The notes below the pieces were generated by a model that was not told the DNA's origin, did not search any database, and was given only the letters and a program-made list of their open reading frames with translations. A DNA stretch of 64,000 nt from Eustoma russellianum (taxonomy: Eukaryota > Streptophyta > Magnoliopsida > Gentianales > Gentianaceae): assembly GCA_036186865.1 (NCBI GenBank), contig AP025074.1:12486155-12550154 (forward strand), given 5' to 3'. Position 1 is the stretch's first letter. Each line of letters opens with the position of its first letter. Shown one piece after another: positions 11,588 to 22,493 of this stretch. Position numbers and translations under genes: made by a program.

Positions 11588-12092
11588 ATCTCTAATGGAT
11601 GCACCAAAACATCCATTTGGTGCAAAAAATCACTCCAACCAAGCATCAAACCCTACACCTAATAGGTGAAAATGATTTGGTGCAACATTATTCATTGCAC
11701 CAAATCACTATTTATACGCCACATCACCATTTTAATTATCTTAAGAAAATTTTGATTTCGTTATAATAATTTTATTTTAATTTAATTTTATTTATAATTT
11801 AATTTTTTATTTTTAATTTTTAATTTTATAGTAACGCGTTAAGAAATAATCCACCTCAGTTAAATATCAATCAATAATGAATTAATGAATACTTACATTA
11901 AATTTATATGAATGTTAAATTTGTGTTAAATTATTTATAACAATGACTTAAAAATAGAATGATAGAAGAATGTTTAAGGAATATTCTTATTTGGTGCTGA
12001 ATTTGGTGTTTGTGATTGAAGTATTTTTTACTATTTATTACACTAAATAGGTGATTTGATGCAAAATTTGGTGTTTGGGTTGGGAATGATTA
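11588..12092. mobile_element. Possible MITE
   Basis: An AT-rich block of about 500 bp has related blocks in opposite orientation at its two ends: CTCCAACC, CATCAAACC and GCACCAAATC on the left, TTTGGTGTTTG and GGGTTGGGAA on the right. The centre is a run of TTTAATTTTATTTA-like sequence. Exact terminal repeats and a target duplication were not resolved, so the class is uncertain. Confidence 0.35.
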
Positions 12093-12619
12093 AGAAATGT
12101 TCATCATACATGTCTTTTTGTATAGAATCTTTTAATTTGCATTGAATGAAGCTAAACCGTTAATTCTTGTGTTAAAAGGAAAATTTGAACTTTAATTTTT
12201 GTTTGGAAAATGCTATTGACTTTCCAAATCTAATTAATTGCAATCTGTTCTAGAAATATCGTCACACTTTTCTTTTAAGATATCTTATAAGTATTGTCAT
12301 ATTTGAATCGAATATCAGGGGGGGGGGGGGGGGGTTCTTTAATCCCTTTACAACAATGGAGACTTCCATTCAATAAATCTAGATCTGTATAATTTAACGG
12401 TTTTCAGTGTGTTTTGGTTATTCTGTTCATGTTTTAATTGTTTTACTATATATATTTTGTTTGCATAAAAATACTAATAAATAAAATATAAAAAAACTTA
12501 AAAAGCACACTTGTTTTTCGTTATGTTTTAGTGTTCGAATGCATTAAAAGACTTGGAAAAAAATAAATAATGCGAAGAAAAACCAAAGCACATGGGAAAA
12601 AGAAGAAGAAGAAAGAAGT
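12093..12619. other. AT-rich spacer with a G homopolymer
   Basis: No gene is seen. An uninterrupted G run of about 17 bases begins at 12318. The purine-rich start of the open frame at 12570 lies here and is only chance continuation into the LINE. Confidence 0.5.
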
Positions 12620-12635
12620 AAAGACACGTCAAATT

Positions 12636-13148
12636 AGACATGGAATTCTACCAACGATGACATTCCTGCAGAAACGAGGTATCGCATCGACAGCTATTTG
12701 CGCCATATGCAAAAAACAACCATATGGAGAAATTCATGAACTTAGAGATTGTCAATGGGCTAAGGAGGTTTGGAGGATTTTGCTCCAAGGGAACCGGTGG
12801 GAGGAGTTTTTTGGGAGCTCATCTTCTAGAGAGTGGGTGGACTTAAATCTTGCATCAAATGCGCATAACCATTCGAACAAACAATGGTGGAAGTATATAT
12901 TTAGGGAAGCGTCGTACAATATTTGGCGGAGCCGAAATGGGATTATCCACAATCCGGGGAAAAAGAGATTGCCCCCGCATATTTTTGCATCGCAAGTCTT
13001 GAAACAAGTATCAGCAGCGTTAATAGCTTGGGGTCTAAATAGTGATAGCTTTGATGTATACCTGTAGATTATAGACAGGGAGACATTTTTGATGTAATTG
13101 ACAACTTTTGATAACCATATATAAAATCGGATCCTTTCTTGGAAAAAA
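12636..13148 (+). mobile_element. 5'-truncated L1-type LINE with RT zinc-binding segment
   Basis: The insertion is bounded by a 16-bp target duplication, aaagacacgtcaaatt, at 12620-12635 and 13149-13164, and ends in an A run, as expected for target-primed reverse transcription. Inside, 12640-13067 is open and encodes the C-terminal segment of a plant LINE ORF2: ILPTMTFLQKRGI, ICAICKKQPYGEIHEL (the zinc-binding Cys-x2-Cys and His region usual after the RT domain), then WWKYIFREASYNIWRSRNG. RT and endonuclease are absent, so the copy is dead on arrival. The open frame from 12570 begins outside the LINE in flanking DNA. Confidence 0.85.
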
Positions 13149-13164
13149 AAAGACACGTCAAATT

Positions 13165-13835
13165 CATTAAATGGAAATTCTCGTTCTTGTAAAAGAACAG
13201 AAGAAAAACCTATCACGGGTCCTGCAATAGGATTGCAAAAGTAGAGAGAGTGCTTTTTGAGAACTGAGGCTTTCTGCTGTTGGTTGACTCAACACCAACA
13301 ATTTCTTCTACCTTTTCCCAAAGTCAACGCGACTTTCTCGAGAACATGTTTGCCACTTCCCACCTGAAAGTGAGTAAAAGAATACGCCAAAAAGTTTTTC
13401 TTAAGAAAAAAATAAAAATCAAAATCAAAATTGGAATCTCTTTCCGGCTTCATGAGTTTTTTTTTTTTTTTAAAAATGAATCCCAAACAAACAAAAGTTC
13501 ACATTGTCTAGTTCATATAGCTTTTTGGAAAATATAAGTAAAAATTACGTCTAAATAAACAATTATCTAGAAAATTGTCTTATTCAACAAATGCACAAAT
13601 GATCTAAATCTATTACTAATGTTAGAATTCGAATAGCACGTTATAGATTACTTAACTGGTTCTCACGATAATAACTTAATATTTTTTCACTAAAATTATA
13701 CATACGAGCACGAGATTATTGTTTGTAGTGTTGTAAGTTTACGTTTGCTTTCTTTTTAATGGGTACAATTATACCTCGTCACTAGTTTAATTTTATTCAG
13801 CTGTTATATTAAAATTTAAAAGGTTGAATCCACTA
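13165..13835. other. Intergenic AT-rich DNA
   Basis: No gene or element was recognised. A T run of about 15 bases lies near 13457. Confidence 0.5.
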
Positions 13836-13936
13836 CTTCCTTCGTCATAAAATATTATCCTAGATTGACTTAAGTATAATTTAACAAGTCAAACTATTTT
13901 AGTTACTATTCAGATTTTATTTATAAGTTTCTTAAC

Positions 13937-14800
13937 TGATGAAGCCGGATCTTCAACAAGGGTCTAGACGACCTCAAATTAGCTTCGTCGGTTAACTTGA
14001 AGAGTTGTTAACTGGATTCAAAGTTGTAGCTGGAATAACCTCTAAAATATCATGCACAAGAAAGCACAGATCAGAGGTCCCGGAGGGTTGGCCCCGGGAA
14101 AAACCCTCCGACGCTCAAGTCAGTTTGGGTCATATCTCACTGAGATTATAATTTAAATGGTGAGTTCAAAGTTTCTCACAGTATATGCCGAGGAGCAAAG
14201 TGTATGAATTTGCTTTAGGGTCTGAATATTTGAATTCCAGATCCCCTTCTTCGTCTGGATTGGCTTGCTTTTATTGACCTTTTCCCGCCTTTGGCATCTG
14301 ATGGTGGATAAGACATTTGCTTGGGGCAGAAAGCCTAGGACGCTGTAGGTCTGCTGATGTGACTGATAGACCGGCTGATATGACTAATAGGTCTGCTGGA
14401 ATGACCTTAGCGTGCTCAGACTGAATTACCAGCTGTAGTCACTATATTCGAATTACACTTCCGTTTGATGGTCCCACAAGGTAATGTCGTGCTTGATTCC
14501 TTCGCCGAAGTGCCAGACTAACTTCTGCCAAAGTGCAAGATTAAGCCTTGCTGAAGTGTAACGGTGTCTTTTGATTGAAGTGGTCTGAGGTGTATCACTT
14601 AGGCTGAAGCTGAAGTTGGTGCCGAGGTGCAAACCTTGGCATATTCTTCGATGTTACAATAAGTGTCAAGCTGCCCTGCTGAAGTGCAGCTAAGGCTGAA
14701 TTGCCGAACTGCGGTACTTGAGTGACGAGCTACAGGAGTTGAACAGGAGTTGAACCGTTGACTGTTATTGACTAACAAACGATATAATTATGATTTATCA
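13937..14800 (-). repeat. 3' LTR of the TAT-type element
   Basis: An 864-bp direct copy of 30562-31424, starting TGATGAAGCC and ending ATTTATCA. The polypurine tract for plus-strand synthesis is the complement of 14801-14812. TSD TTAAC immediately to the left. Confidence 0.9.
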
Positions 14801-14876
14801 TTTGCCCCCAGATTTAGTATGGCTGAGCTGAACTGCGAAGACAGACAAATCTTGTTCTAATGAATCTGTGACGTGT

Positions 14877-17398
14877 TGTAGCGTCCCGCTCCGGAACCCT
14901 AGCATCGTGAACAGTGCACCCGCCGTATCTCACTAAGGAGGATACAAAGCGTCAAATCAATTTCCAACATGTCCGAAAAGGCGTAGAAATTTTTCGCAGA
15001 AACGTAATACCATAACATTAATTCTCATGAATAAAAGTTAATCCTCCATGGAAACAATAAATATATCACTGCAATAAAGTCCACACGCTAGCGTCTAGAG
15101 CCTATCACACTAAACAAGGTAATGACTGATGAAATCCCAATAAAATAATAACCAATGATTGCACGGTCTCCTCATGTCCTAGATGCGGCCATCGTCCACC
15201 CACTCCACTGTGTCAGCCCCGTCCTCAACAAAGACATAATCGAACGCTTCCTCCTGCTCACCTGGTGGGGGGGGGGGGAAGTAGGGGTGAGTGACTAGGA
15301 AATCACTCTGTAGGCACCTGCCTCCAAGTAGTACAAAACAAGCATCCAATAATGATAAAACACATAGCACATAAAACATAATATCACATAAGCATGCGAA
15401 AGAATGCGGAAAAGTAAATCACTCCAGACATAGAATGCGCAACAACATGATGCATGTTCCACTATGCATGTCACACGCAACAAAGTCATGTCACGCAGAA
15501 TGCCAATATCCATACAGTGCAATGCATGAACCCAGGCCCTACTGAGTGGCTGCAGGTCGTACACCTCACAGTCACCATACTGAGTGTGTGTGGCCGCGCC
15601 TCCGCACACCATCCTGAGTGTCGTGGCTCCGCCACCATACACCATCCTGAGCGCCCGTGACCCGTACGTCACGACCCGCCATCAATGTAATGCACGTGCC
15701 ATGAATGCAAAAACACAATCGCCTGAGGCCCCTGGCCCATCCTCACCATCCTCCGGCACTCAATTCTAGGTTCACTTATTATCCGGTTGCTAACTCAACC
15801 TTGTTCGGCATCAAATCCACTTTTCCATGGCTTGTATACCTTTATCGTGCATTTTCTATATTTTTCCTCATTTTCCCTTATTTATATCTATTTATTACCT
15901 AATTATTTTGATTAAATGAATATATCATAATTTCTAAAATTTAATGGAAATAACTTAATTTGGCATTTTATAAATTCTGGAATTTATTTATAATTTTTTG
16001 ATATTTTTTATAATTTTCTTATAATTATTACCATTTAAAATTAATTGAAATTCAATTACTAAAATTTCACAAATTCCAGAAATTAAAATTATTATTTAAA
16101 ATAGAAATTGGGCTGGCCCTTTTTGCCAGCCCTGGTCCGCGGTTAATCTGGGTCCGACCTGCTATGGGTCCGGCCCGAAATCCCCCTTTCTCTCTTTTTT
16201 TTATTTTCGGAAGTTATTGGGCCGGCTGGTGACTGGCCCGGTCCGTTGGCCATCCGGCCTGGCCCGCTACCAGCCTTCCCCCCTTTTTTTATTTAACTTT
16301 ACAATTGGGCCAGCCTCTTAAGCAAAGCTGGCCCGTTAAGAGCAGCCCCTCCCAGCGGTTCAGGGCCTTCGGCCCTTTCAGCCTTTAACCTTTTTTTTAT
16401 AATAAATTACACCTTCCCAGCGTCAACACTGCCAGAGGTGCGTGCAGGCACGCGCGGCCGCTTCCTGCGGCACGTGCGGCGCACCGGCGGCCTCCGGCGA
16501 CCTTTTTCAACCCCCATCTATATTCTCGCCTATTTCCAATCTATGGGAGCCTATTCTAAGGTCAAAACATAATGGAAAATCTCTAATCCAGCAAGAGTTT
16601 TACTATTTTGATTATCAAATTTTATCAAATTTTTCCCTAAAACCACATCAAATCCACACAAAGGTTTCCAAACAGTTTCACAGATTACAAACTTCATGCT
16701 TTTCACAGATTGAACAACATGTTATGAAGTTAAACAATTAAAACAACAAAAACACATAATCTTCCATTAAAACATGCTTGAATTCGCACCAAATGGAGGG
16801 GAAAAAGGGAACCTACCTGGGTTGCAGACAACAATACGCGATTAAAATATACCCGGTTGATTTCTCTTTCTTCTCTCTCCTCTCCTTCTTCTCTTTCTTC
16901 TCTTCTCCCTTTTTCTACTTTTTCTTTTCCTGCCTTCCCTTCTGCGCCGCTGTGCCTCCCCTCTTCTTCTGATTATTTTTTTCCCTTTTCACTCCTTGTT
17001 TGTAAATTGCCCCCATCCATTATCCCCATTTAACGTTTCACATGCGCCAATCAGGGGGAGTCGGTTACTCCCCCTGATCACGTTGCCTCATTTCTTTTTT
17101 TTATTTATTTTATTATTATTATTTTTTATTTTGTTTATTATATTATTATTATTATTATTATTATATTATTATCATTCTTATCTTTTATTCTATTTTCTTT
17201 CTTTTTTTCCTTTCCTCTATTGTTAACCTATTTTATAACAATGTATATATTAATAGCTAGTTACGAAATCCCCTAAAACGTAACGATATGCTATAATTAA
17301 TTTAATCTGTAGTATTGTTACATCCAACGACTACTTTGACTTCAATTTAATGCGTAACGGTTAATTCGAAAATTTCCCTTTTTTCCTCGGTTATATCA
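14877..17398 (-). repeat. 3' LTR of the gypsy element
   Basis: Direct copy of 22494-25036. It contains a short minisatellite (CACCATCCTGAGTGTCGTGG units near 15600-15660), a C/T-rich segment at 16860-16930 and an (ATT)n stretch near 17110-17175. Open frames inside the LTR have no recognisable protein. Confidence 0.95.
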
Positions 17399-17411
17399 TC
17401 CTACCCACCTT
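17399..17411 (-). promoter_or_regulatory. Polypurine tract of the gypsy element
   Basis: On the minus strand AAGGTGGGTAGGA directly abuts the 3' LTR, the expected position of the plus-strand primer. Confidence 0.8.
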
Positions 17412-19324
17412 ACAAAAAGTTTCGTCCTCGAAACTTGCTGTAACTTAATCGTAGAGGCCGAAAAGATTCAACGTACCTTAATCAAAGAGCTCAGGGTAGC
17501 GTTCGCGCATCTGGTCCTCCAGCTCCCAAGTTGCTTCATTCTCTCTGTGGTTGCTCCATTGAACCTTGACGTATGGAATGATTCTTCTCCTCAGTACCTG
17601 GTCTTTGCGATCTATGATCCGTATAGGAGTCTCTTCATATGATGTGTCTGGTCTGATCCTCAAAGGTGGTGCATTCAGTACGTGACTCGGGTCTGGGACG
17701 TACTTTCTCAACTGAGAAACATGAAAGACATTGTGCACCTGAGCCAACGCCGGGGGTAATGCCAAACGGTAAGCTAGCGACCCAATCCTTTCGAGCACCT
17801 CATAAGGTCCAATGTACCGAGGCCTCAACTTACCCTTCAGTCCAAATCTCGCAACACCCTTCATAGGCGATACTCTCAAATAGACCTTTTCTCCAACATC
17901 AAATTTCAACGGACGCCTCTTCGAGTCAGCCCAACTCTTACTTCTATCTTGAGCAATCTTAAGCCTTTCTCGAATCAACTTAACCTTCTCCTTTGTTTGC
18001 TCAACCAACTTTGGACCAGTGATAACGCGCTCTCCAACTTCATCCCAAAGGATAGGAGAACTGCACTTACGACCATAGAGCGCCTCAAATGGTGCCATGC
18101 CGATGGCGCTGTGATGACTGTTGTTGTAGGAGAACTCAATCAACTTGATCATACTATCCCAGTTCCCCCTGAAGTCAATGGCGCAAACTCTTAACATATC
18201 CTCCAACGTTTGTATGGTCCTCTCTGACTGTCCATCTGTTTGCGGATGAAACGCAGTACTCAATCATAGCTCGGTCCCCATTCTCTTCTGACATGCTGAC
18301 AAGAACTTGGAAGTGAACTTCGAGTCACGGTCGGAGACAATACTGACTGAAACGCCATGTAACGTGATGATGTTGTCGATATAGAGTGTAACCAACCTCT
18401 CTAGAGCCACATCATTCGGTACTGGTAGGAAATGAGCGGACTTAGTCAAACGGTCCACGATCACCCAGATCATGTCATTGCCATTTCTTGTCCTCGGGAG
18501 ACCCATCACAAAATCCATAGTTACATGCTCCCATTTCCACTCAGGAATCTCCAACGGCATCAACAACCCTCCTGGTCTCTGGTGTTCCGCCTTGACCTGC
18601 TGACATACTAGACACCTCTCAACAAATTCAGCTATATGTCTCTTCATACCGCTCTACCAGTAATGCTTCTTCAGGTCATTATACATCTTGGTAGCACCCG
18701 GATGAATTGACAACTTCGAGTTATGTGCCTCCTTCAATACCGTTCGTCTGAGATCCTCAACCTCTGGTACGCACAGTCTCCCCTGAAACCACATACTGCC
18801 ATCGTCATGGATCTGGAACCCGTCAACTTGACTCGTCATCATTCTCTCCCGTAGCTCACTAAGGGTTACATCTCCCTTTTGCGCCTCTTTGATCTGCTCA
18901 ATCAAAGATGGAGTGATAATCAACGCCGCTAGAACACTCGCTGTGGAGTCCACAATGTCAAGATCCAACTCCGCCATATCTCTCTCCAACGGCGTCTGTC
19001 TGGCATGACTAGATTTTCTACTCAGAGCATCTGCGACTCGGTTCGCCTTTTCCGGATGGTAGCTAATAGTCAAATCGTAGTCCTTTAAAAGCTCAAGCCA
19101 TCTCCTCTGACGTATGTTCAGCTCTTTCTGGGTGAATAAATACTTTAAACTCTTATGATCCGTGAATACTTCGCACTTCACTCCATAAAGATAATGACGC
19201 CAAATCTTAAGTGCGAAGACTACTGCAGCTAACTCCAGGTCATGCGTCGGATAATTTTGCTCGTATGGTTTCAACTGTCTCGAAGCATACGCGATGACCT
19301 TGCCATTTTGCATGAGAACACATC

Positions 19325-19390
19325 CTGCAAAGAAACAGTTAGGCCACCGTTGTAATGCGTATAATTCAATTCTAGAAACATATACATTAC
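19325..19390 (-). other. Intron-like gap 3 (66 nt) in gypsy RNase H
   Basis: On the minus strand it starts GTAATGTATATG and ends TTTCTTTGCAG. A CTAAC branch-site consensus lies about 15 nt before the AG. It splits the RNase H motif between DASKNGLG and CVLMQNGKVIAYASRQ in phase 1. Being 66 nt with no stop codon, it can also be read through as 22 extra residues. Confidence 0.75.
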
Positions 19391-20069
19391 CTAATCCGTT
19401 CTTCGATGCATCGCTATATATGACGAACCCTTCTGAGCCTGAGGGTTGGGCAAGAATAGGGGCCGTCGTCAATCGTCTCTTAAGTTCTTCAAAACTCTGC
19501 TCGCATTCAGCGGTCCAGACAAACTTTGACTTTTTCTGAGTTAATCTGCTCAAGGGCACTGCTATCGATGAAAATCCTTCAACAAACTTCCGATAGTAGC
19601 CGGCCAAGCCAAGAAAACTCCTCACTTCGGTCACATTAGTCGGTCTAGGCCATTCAGTAATGGCCTCAATCTTCTTGGGATCTACAGAAATTCCCTCCTC
19701 TGAGACCACGTGGCCTAAGAACGCAACACTCTTCAGCCAGAACTCGCACTTACTAAACTTAGCATATAACTTCTTCTTCCTGAGAACATCCAGAACCTCC
19801 CGCAGATGCTTTTCGTGGGATTCCTCATCCGGAGAATAGACTAATATATCATCGATAAAGACCACCACAAACTTATCAAGCTGATCCCTGAACACCGTAT
19901 TCATCAGATCCATGAAGGCTGCGGGAGCATTAGTGAGACCGAATGGCATCACCAAAAATTCATAGTGTCCATATCTAGTGCGAAAGGCAGTCTTTGCTAC
20001 GTCCTCGGCTTTTATCCTCAGTTGATGGTATCCAGATCGAAGGTCAATTTTGGAGAATACTTTAGCGCC

Positions 20070-20146
20070 CTGGAGAATACCAATGTAGCAAAATTAATTG
20101 GAGAATTAATAATATGAATTGTGAGTTGTATTGACTAGAGGGGTAC
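20070..20146 (-). other. Intron-like gap 2 (77 nt) in gypsy RT
   Basis: On the minus strand it begins GTACCCCTCTAG and ends GGTATTCTCCAG. It lies between EDLFDQLK and the usual next RT residues GAKVFSKID, in phase 0. It contains in-frame stops, so RT cannot be made unless it is removed. Confidence 0.75.
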
Positions 20147-20988
20147 CTTTAACTGATCGAAGAGGTCCTCGATCCGAGGTAGATGATATTTATTCTTGAT
20201 AGTGATCTTATTAATCTCCCGATAATCAATGCAAAGCCTCATGCTGCCGTCCTTCTTCTTCACAAACAAGACCGGAGCTGCCCAAGGTGAGACGCTGGGT
20301 CGAATGGACTTCCGGTCCAGCAACTCCTGCAGCTGCTCTTTCAGTTCCTTCAGCTCAGCCGGAGCCATTCTGTACGGTGCCTTCGATATCGGCTCAGCAC
20401 CGGGTAGTAAATTAATCTCAAACTCTACCTCCCGACTGGGCCGTAGTCCTGGCAGCTCATCGGGAAATACATCTTTATACTCACTCACCACTGGTATTGA
20501 TTCTATCGAGGGTACCTCTTTTTCTGCGCCAATAGCATATACAAGAAAACATTGATTACCTTTCCTCAACGCCTTGTGCGCCTGCGCTGCACTCATGTAA
20601 ATCTTCTTGGGCGCCTTATGTAACTTGTAGTCTCTTTGAAAGATGGTTTCCTGCTTACTCTGTGTCTGCATGCGGACTTGCCTCTGACGACAGTCGATCT
20701 TGGCCTCATGATTAGCCAGAAAATCCATGCCCACAATAGCATCAAAATCTTGCATCTGGATCGGAATCAAAGTCGTCGTGAATTCCAGCTCATTAATCTC
20801 CACCGAACAATCTCCGTACTGATAGTGTGATACAAACACCTGGTCACCAGCGGTTTGGACACGGTAGGGAATCTCCAGCCGTTCTGGTGGAATATCCAGA
20901 CTCTTGACAAACCTCCTCGCGATAAATGAATGGCTGGCCCCACTATCGAAAAGAACGTAGGCTGGGATCTTGTTAATCAATATCTCAC

Positions 20989-21079
20989 CTAACATGGCAT
21001 GGTTGTACATATAACACGTAACCGCAATAAGAAAAGGTATTTAAAGCAACTAGAATTTTAATACTGAACTAAGTGGTAC
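20989..21079 (-). other. Intron-like gap 1 (91 nt) at the gypsy gag-protease junction
   Basis: On the minus strand it begins GTACCACTTAG and ends CATGTTAG. Removal links VEETGDVVAG of Gag to EILINKIPAYVLFDSG of protease in one frame (phase 1). Read through, Gag ends at the TAG eleven bases into the gap, and pol is in another frame. The acceptor lacks a strong pyrimidine tract, so it is the weakest of the three by sequence but the most informative by position. Confidence 0.65.
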
Positions 21080-22239
21080 CTGCTACGACGTCGCCGGTCT
21101 CCTCGACCTCGGCGTGTGTCAGGACGTGTACTCGGGCATTAGTCTTCGGTCTCCCCTTCTGCTGCGTCTGGCTCTGCTGTGCTGGGGGTGCCTGTCCATG
21201 CGCGGGGCAGTCTCTGGCAAAGTGCCCTGGTGTGCCGCATCTGTAGCATACATTCTGGGTCCTCCAACACTGACCCGGATGAAAACACCCACAATGGACA
21301 CATGGTGTAGTGGGTGCCACTGTCCTCAACGGCTGTGCATCTGTCAATGTCGGTCCCTCGATGGCTAATGGCTGAGTAAACTGTCTCTGCTGCGGTGGTC
21401 GAGAAGATCTCCCCTGCTGCTGGCGGTGGGGCACCTTCAGCCATCTCCCAGGTCTCCCGGAACGGTACTCCTCCCGTGGCCGCTTCGTCCGGTCATCTAC
21501 CGCACTCTTCCTGAGGTCACCCTCAACATCCCGGCATACCTCCAGCAAATCCTCGAAAGTCCTCGGTCTAGCACAAATGATCAACGACTGAATGCGAGGG
21601 CTCAGTCCGGTCTTGAATTTAGACATCTTTGCCCTCTCGTTATCCATAACGGAGGGCATATATCTCCCCAGCGCATGAAATCTCTCCGCGTACTGGTCCA
21701 CGGTCATGGACCGCTGAGTAAGTAGCTGAAACTCAGTCATCCTCCTCTGTATGGCACTCTCCAGAATGTAGTGCCTCTCATACTCTTCTCGAAACTGAGT
21801 CCAAGTCATCGGAGGGGTCAACCGGCGTTGTACGTTAATCCACCATCCCCTCGCATCACCCTCCAGAAATGAAACGACCACCTCCACCTTCAGGTCATCA
21901 GGGACCTGTAATAATCTCAACTGCTCAGTCATATTCTGGAGCCAAATCTCAGCCTCCTCTGGCCGTGTAGTGCCCCTAAACATCGGTACCCGGGAGTGCT
22001 GCATCTCCCTATAAAAGAAACGAAGTCCCGGGGGTGGTGGTGGTGGGGGCTGCTGCTGCTGTTGTTGTTGTTGTTCCTGTTGTTGCTGCAGGTGAGCCAT
22101 CTGCACCTGCTGCTGAGCCACCAGGGTAGTCAGGGTGGCTAGAGTATCAGCAATAACTTGGGGGATAGCCCCCCGACCCTGATGGTCATCTCTATCGCGC
22201 CCTCTATTTCCTGCTGGCTCACGTCTTGGTGGCATTTTC

Positions 22240-22346
22240 CTGAAGTTCGAGTTCATAAAGGTACGCAGGTTAGTCACAAATAAAGTAAATAGTTGTTCGC
22301 GGGATAAAGCAGTAATTAATAAGAAAAGCTCTCCATCGGCACACAC
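22240..22346 (-). other. Possible leader intron before gypsy gag
   Basis: On the minus strand a donor-like GGAG|GTGTGTG at 22346 and an acceptor-like AACTTCAG|GAAAATGCC at 22240 flank a 107-nt AT-rich stretch with GACTAACC about 35 nt before the AG. It ends 4 nt before the gag ATG. There is no coding continuity to test it against. Confidence 0.3.
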
Positions 22347-22479
22347 CTCCCTTAACCCGTTCATAACTTAGGTCTACTTCATTTATTAGGGGTATACTAG
22401 TCGTTTTTAGGGAAAGATCATCACTTATGTCTAGGTAATCTAGTTAATCCTGCGTTTCCGAGGCGGATCTGAAGCCTCG

Positions 22480-22491
22480 GCTCTGATACCA
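22480..22491 (-). promoter_or_regulatory. Primer binding site of the gypsy element
   Basis: TGGTATCAGAGC on the minus strand is complementary to the 3' end of initiator tRNA-Met, two bases from the 5' LTR. Confidence 0.95.
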
Positions 22492-22493
22492 CC

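Larger units (their letters stand above)
17478..22235 (-). pseudogene. gag-pol: gypsy gag-pol, four exon-like blocks with three intron-like gaps and two stop codons
   Basis: Blocks 22235-21080, 20988-20147, 20069-19391 and 19324-17478 add to exactly 1,508 codons in one frame. Gag starts at the ATG of MPPRREPAG, has a Gln/Pro-rich run, capsid-like sequence and the zinc knuckle CYRCGTPGHFARDC. Block 2 carries protease (VLFDSGASHSFIA) and the RT N-terminus (LCIDYREINKITIKNKYHLP). Block 3 has the RT core with VVVFIDDIL. Block 4 has RNase H, the integrase with a His/Cys-type zinc region (MKRHIAEFVERCLVCQQVK), the core SAHFLPV to STAFHPQTDGQSERT, and a C-terminal segment VKVQWSNHRENEATWE. A TAG at 18651-18653 and a TGA at 18264-18266 interrupt integrase. 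The protein would make the particle, copy RNA and insert the cDNA; this copy should not give full Pol. Confidence 0.9.

Noticed and set aside
12570..12635. Lys-rich N-terminus of a 165-residue protein
   Set aside because: This part lies outside the LINE and on its target duplication; the frame only happens to be open into the insertion.
18651..18653. The TAG in gypsy integrase as a fourth intron or programmed readthrough
   Set aside because: Protein similarity continues without any gap across the codon, so a simple nonsense change is the best reading.
21114..21725. Plus- and minus-strand open frames inside gypsy gag
   Set aside because: They are other-frame shadows of gag, which has zinc knuckle and capsid motifs in its own frame.
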